DNA of 64,000 nucleotides, taken from the NCBI GenBank assembly GCA_036365515.1, contig CM070874.1, positions 46,995,083 to 47,059,082 of the forward strand. The letters are read 5' to 3'. This DNA is from Torymus aiolomorphi (taxonomy: Eukaryota; Arthropoda; Insecta; Hymenoptera; Torymidae). The position numbers and the translations under genes are program-made. How positions within the stretch are numbered: position 1 is the stretch's first letter; every line of letters starts with the position of its first letter. The notes below the pieces were generated by a model. It worked only from the letters and a program-made list of their open reading frames with translations, was not told the DNA's origin and made no database searches. Of the stretch, positions 60,097 through 64,000 are shown piece after piece.

Positions 60097-61386
60097 TTCC
60101 AAGGTTCTCGAACGATTGGTTCATAATCAATTCTCTGATTTTCTAGAGTGAAATCAGCTACTCAATCCGCGGCAGGTAGGCTTTCGTAGAGGTCACAGTA
60201 CCCAGACGGCTCTCCTTGGGGTCACTGAAGATGTAGGCCTAGCCATCGAGCAAGGGAAACTTACCGCTCTTGTGTTATTTGATTTTTCTAAAGCATTCGA
60301 CACGGTTCCGCACGATTTGCTTCTGCGTAAGCTACGTCGCCTTGGCTGTTCTATGGAAGTACTAAATTGGTTTTATTCGTATCTTAGTGGGCGCTTCCAG
60401 GCAGTTCGTGACGACGTCGGAAACATTTCTGCGTGGACGCATGTTACCGTCGGAGTACCACAAGGGAGTATTCTATGGGCCCGCTACTCTTCTCCATTTT
60501 CATCAATGATCTGCCACTGTATCTCCAAAACTCACAGCACATGATTTTCGCCGATGATACCCAGATTTACCATTCATTTTTCCCCACTGATCTCAGTGAG
60601 GGAATTGCGAGAATAAGTCGTGATGCGACTGCTGTGGCCGATTGGGCTACTGCAAACGGACTTCAGCTCAATGTCGAGAAAACGAAGGTTATTATCCTGG
60701 GTACGTCTAGACCTCAACTCGATCCCGAAGGTAAAGGTTAACGACGTAGAACTTCCCTATGAAACGGAAGTAAAAAGCTTAGGTGTCCATATCACTCCAA
60801 CTCTCAATTGGGCCACCCACGTCAATCATTGCGTGCGAAAAATCTATCGCTCATTGTACACGCTTAAATTTTACAAGCACGCTCTAACGCGAGATCTCCG
60901 TAAGAATCTTGTAGAGAGTCTAGTCATGCCTCATTTTGACTATGCCTGTGTCGTTTACCACGATCTCGATAAAGAGTGAGAAAATAAATTAAAGGTTGCT
61001 CTTCATGCGTGCGTTCGATTTGTTTATGGTAATATACCGCGTCGAGCACATGTAACACCGTATCGCCTTGAGCTTAGCTGGCTATCTCCGCCTAGTCGAC
61101 GAGATTATTTCACTGGTGCTCTCGCGTATAATGTTATTGCTTACGAATCGCCTTCATATCTTGAGTCTAAATTCTCCGTAATTAATACAGATATAGCCAT
61201 CAGAAGCTCGAGCCGCCTTCGCCCTCCATCTCTCTACTTTAAACCTTCTCGCACTGAAGCCCTCAATTCATCCTTCAAGTTCACTGCCTCAAGACTCATC
61301 AACTCTCTACCCCGAACTCCGTTTTCTCCTCGCCTCATCAATACCTTTAAATCCTCACTTTTCAATTTTCTCCTTGACAGAGACCG
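60097..61386 (+). pseudogene. LINE reverse transcriptase, N-terminally deleted and frameshifted
   Basis: Recognisable blocks are FRRGHSTQTALL, LFDFSKAFDTVPHDLL, GVPQGS, GPLLFSIFINDL, the catalytic FADD (60547-60558), NVEKTKVIILG, SLGVHI, and the C-terminal ACVRFVYGNIPRRAHVTPYR and SSRLINSLPRTP segments. Frameshifts lie near 60474 and 60735, and an in-frame TGA is at 60977-60979. The frame would resume after the MITE at 61389-62254 and end a few codons later (TAG near 62272). Not functional. Confidence 0.85.
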
Positions 61387-61388
61387 TA

Positions 61389-62254
61389 CCCTATTAAAAA
61401 AAAATCACGTGAGTATTCACGTGAGTATTCACGTGAGTATTCACGTGAGTACTCACGTGAGAACGCGCGTGAGTTCTCACGTGAGGTTTTCAACGATATT
61501 CTCACGTGAGTAATCACGTGAGTAATCACGTGAGTACTCACGTGATAAGTGGAAAAAATGGTTTAAAAAAAATTAATAATCAATGTTTTTTTTACTGAAC
61601 TATTACATAAATATTTGAACTTTAATTTTTGCGTATAACTTCGAATCCTTAAATAGTATAGGAGATATAAAAAACGAGGCAAACCTCGTAATTACAACTC
61701 TTTTAAAAGAATCGCGTTATTGACTAAGTCCTACAGCTTTATGTATCCTCGCCGGCGTTCATTTGCCTATGGACAACGAGAAATGGGTTGCCGCCTGGCG
61801 GTTAAAAGAGTTACTATGCGTGGAGCTCAGACGGACCCCATCAGTAATCAGTTCCGCCGGTGTCCGCCAGGCGGCAACCCCTTTCTCGATTTCCATAGGC
61901 AAATGAACGCCGGCGAGGATACATAAAGCGGTAGGACTTAGTCAATAACGCGACTCTTTTAAAAGAGTTGTAATTACGAGGCTTGCCTCATTTTTGATAT
62001 CTCCCTATACTATTTAAGGGTTCGAAATTATACGCAAAAATTAAAGATCAAATATTTATGTAATAGTTCAGTAAAAAAAAAAATTGATTATTAATTTTTT
62101 TTAAACCATTTTTTTCACTTATCACGTGAGTACTCACGTGATTACTCACGTGAGAATATCGTCGCAAACTTCACGTGAGAACTCACGCGCGTTCTCACGT
62201 GAGTACTCACGTGAGTACTCACGTGACTACTCACGAGATTTTTTTTTAATAGGG
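61389..62254. mobile_element. Palindromic MITE family G, complete (866 bp)
   Basis: It begins CCCTATTAAAAAAAAATCAC and ends with the near-exact inverse. Both ends carry arrays of CACGTGAGTA repeats (about 61408-61550 and 62118-62235). The whole is one palindrome centred near 61830. TA is duplicated (61387-61388 and 62255-62256). It interrupts the last codons of the LINE reverse transcriptase frame. Encodes nothing recognisable. The terminal formula is shared with family F. Confidence 0.9.
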
Positions 62255-62785
62255 TAGAGATTGGTAAGAGCGAATAGTGCTAGAAGGTATCACGCGCTAT
62301 TATAAGCCATTTGAATGAACGTGAAAATGAATCCTTATTTATATTTATATTGTTTGGCCATCCCCGAAGAGCAATATCCATGATGCGATGTGGGTATGCT
62401 GTCTTATGTGATGCGCCAATGCGAGCGAACGTTTTTGTAAATATATTTTGTAATATTAACTAGTAAGTTTTTCTTGTTCTATTAGTATTTTCAACTCTGT
62501 ACTTATGCGCCAACTCTCGTTTCTGATTGCGATTATATTATTTGTTACTCATAAGTCATTCATGTTCTCATTCTCTCGCAAAATTTGTAATCAATTCGTA
62601 ATTTTAAATCATATTGTATTTCATATTGTTATTTTTGTAATATATATTTGTGTATTTGCATTGTATATAATTTAGTGCCATATTGGGTTATACCCAGAGG
62701 CCAATTCAATAAATCTAATCTAATCTAATCTGGTTATTCATACGGAGTACGGGGGGTCCACAGTTTGGATTCTAACATATCCGTT

Positions 62786-64000
62786 CCCTATTGAAAAAAA
62801 TCATGTGACTAATCATATGATTAATCCAGTGATTAATCACATGATTAATCATATGATAAATCATGTGATCAATCATGTGATCAATCATGTGATTAATCAT
62901 GTGGTTAATCATGTGATCAATCATATGATTAATCACATGATATTATCGACGGAAAAATCATGTGATTAATCACATGATTAATCACATGATTGATCACATG
63001 AATTTTTCCAGAATCCAGGAATATGCTCTGCTGAATTTATAACTTAATTTATTTATTATCTAGCAGTTTACCACTGCTATATTATAAATGAAAAAAAATA
63101 GTTAAATGAAACATTTGCAATATAATATAATTATTTGTATATTACAGTTATTTAGATAATTAATTCAATTGAAGATATAGACAACTTTATTGTTATTACA
63201 ATTATAATGTTCCGACATAACTGAAGAATGGGACAAAATAAGAACTTCTAAATATATTCTGCCCTAATGAAAAGATGGGATATTTGGGTTATTGGGTATA
63301 GATGAGCAATTGATATACGATAAATGGGCCCTATGGGTTTTCCTTGCGGGTCCCATATGACTGATATAAAACTAGTTAACATTTTTTTCGGATTACAAAC
63401 ATTTTATTCGAATAATAATCAATATTACTTCTTATACTACTTTGATAAAAGTATATTTTTATTATAAATTAAGGCTACAACTGTAAATAAACAATAAAGA
63501 CACGTAACATACCTGTATAAGGGAATAAGATTATTATAAATGATATTGTTATTAATGTAGAGAAATGATGTTTAAGGAGCCTCGTGCTCGCGCTACTCGA
63601 CTCCGACCCGTGGTAGCAAATTCACACGAAGCCGGAGCCGAGCGCGCCCACGTGTACTCGATTTTGGCAGCTACCATGAACAGTTGCGACGACGTCGGCG
63701 ACAGCGCGAGGAGGCCACTACATGGCGATGCTGTTTCTATTAAAAAACAGAGAAGATATTTTACATAAAGTCAGCTGCTCAAAATTTTAGAATTGTTTAT
63801 GTTTAATTTGTGAGTTAACTAATATTTTTTATTAAACAAAATTTTTTCTGATTCTTTATTAAAAACCATTTAAAATGAGCCCTGGAACGATATTAGCAAA
63901 CATTTAAAATGATCCATTTGGAAAGTCTCAGATTCGCTACTTATTAGTATACCTTCATCTGAAAAAAGAAAATAATAAGTACAGCAGAATATTTTTGATT
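62786..64000 (+). mobile_element. Family F element, left arm of another copy (continues beyond window)
   Basis: From CCCTATTGAAAAAAATCA onward it matches 49727-50935 in order, with the same AATCATGTGATT terminal array, AT-rich stretch and GC-rich islet (63575-63730). The short frame there is 67 codons rather than 80 because of a one-base difference in an A run. The rest of the element lies outside the window. Confidence 0.9.

Larger units (their letters stand above)
59260..62731 (+). mobile_element. CR1/Jockey-like non-LTR retrotransposon (LINE), broken
   Basis: The parts are an ORF1-like zinc-finger frame, a reverse transcriptase domain with later frameshifts, a 3' untranslated region (62257-62710) and a tail of AATCT repeats (62714-62731). 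Two palindromic MITE copies sit inside (59687-60096 and 61389-62254). The endonuclease domain and the first part of the reverse transcriptase are missing. The 5' boundary is approximate. Clade assignment is by general look of the domains only. Confidence 0.75.

Overview
This is eukaryotic, AT-rich nuclear DNA from an insect. The genes are split by short introns with canonical GT/AG junctions, and the spaces between them are packed with transposable elements. The importin-7 protein reads most like hymenopteran versions, but that is an impression from memory and not a search result, so the order is not settled.

Gene part (1-25 kb). The last three coding exons of UBE2M/Ubc12, the NEDD8-conjugating enzyme, run on the plus strand (26-6173); the start of the gene lies before the window. 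Its last intron is 5.6 kb and holds MITE-like copies, a Helitron-like element and other repeats. Convergent to it, on the minus strand, is a complete 15-exon importin-7 gene (CDS 8938-14079, 1,059 aa) with a CpG-rich first exon and first intron. Next comes a three-exon minus-strand gene for a 149-aa RING-finger protein (15289-15973). Then a decayed P-element/THAP9-type transposase gene (16920-24889, plus) is split by a 4.8-kb intron that contains an inverted minisatellite and other repeats.

Repeat part (25-64 kb). No intact host gene is visible here. In order: AT-rich DNA; a 1,484-bp solo LTR (28057-29540, 4-bp target duplication CTCA); two MITEs with 3-bp TAA/TTA duplications (PIF/Harbinger type); a 15.8-kb block (30721-46505) of ~307-bp monomers arranged in 2.2-3.1-kb higher-order units, each marked by a CA tract, the whole bracketed by short terminal palindromes; a 399-bp poly(A) insertion in that block carrying a hammerhead-ribozyme-like core; a tRNA-like sequence; a second copy of the bracketed element (47.65-49.21 kb); and a TA-flanked hairpin MITE whose empty site is also in the window.

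The most striking object is at 49727-58856. It is a 9.1-kb element that is one giant palindrome built from nested palindromes. Its left arm is longer than its right arm by exactly three copies of a ~965-bp unit that is itself palindromic. Its ends carry arrays of short CATGTGAT-type repeats. Another left arm of the same element begins at 62786 and runs off the window. A smaller fully palindromic relative (61389-62254, 866 bp, TA target duplication) with the same terminal formula but CACGTGAG-type repeats sits in a CR1/Jockey-like LINE, and a truncated copy of that relative lies earlier in the same LINE. None of these palindromic elements encodes a recognisable protein, so they would depend on enzymes supplied from elsewhere.
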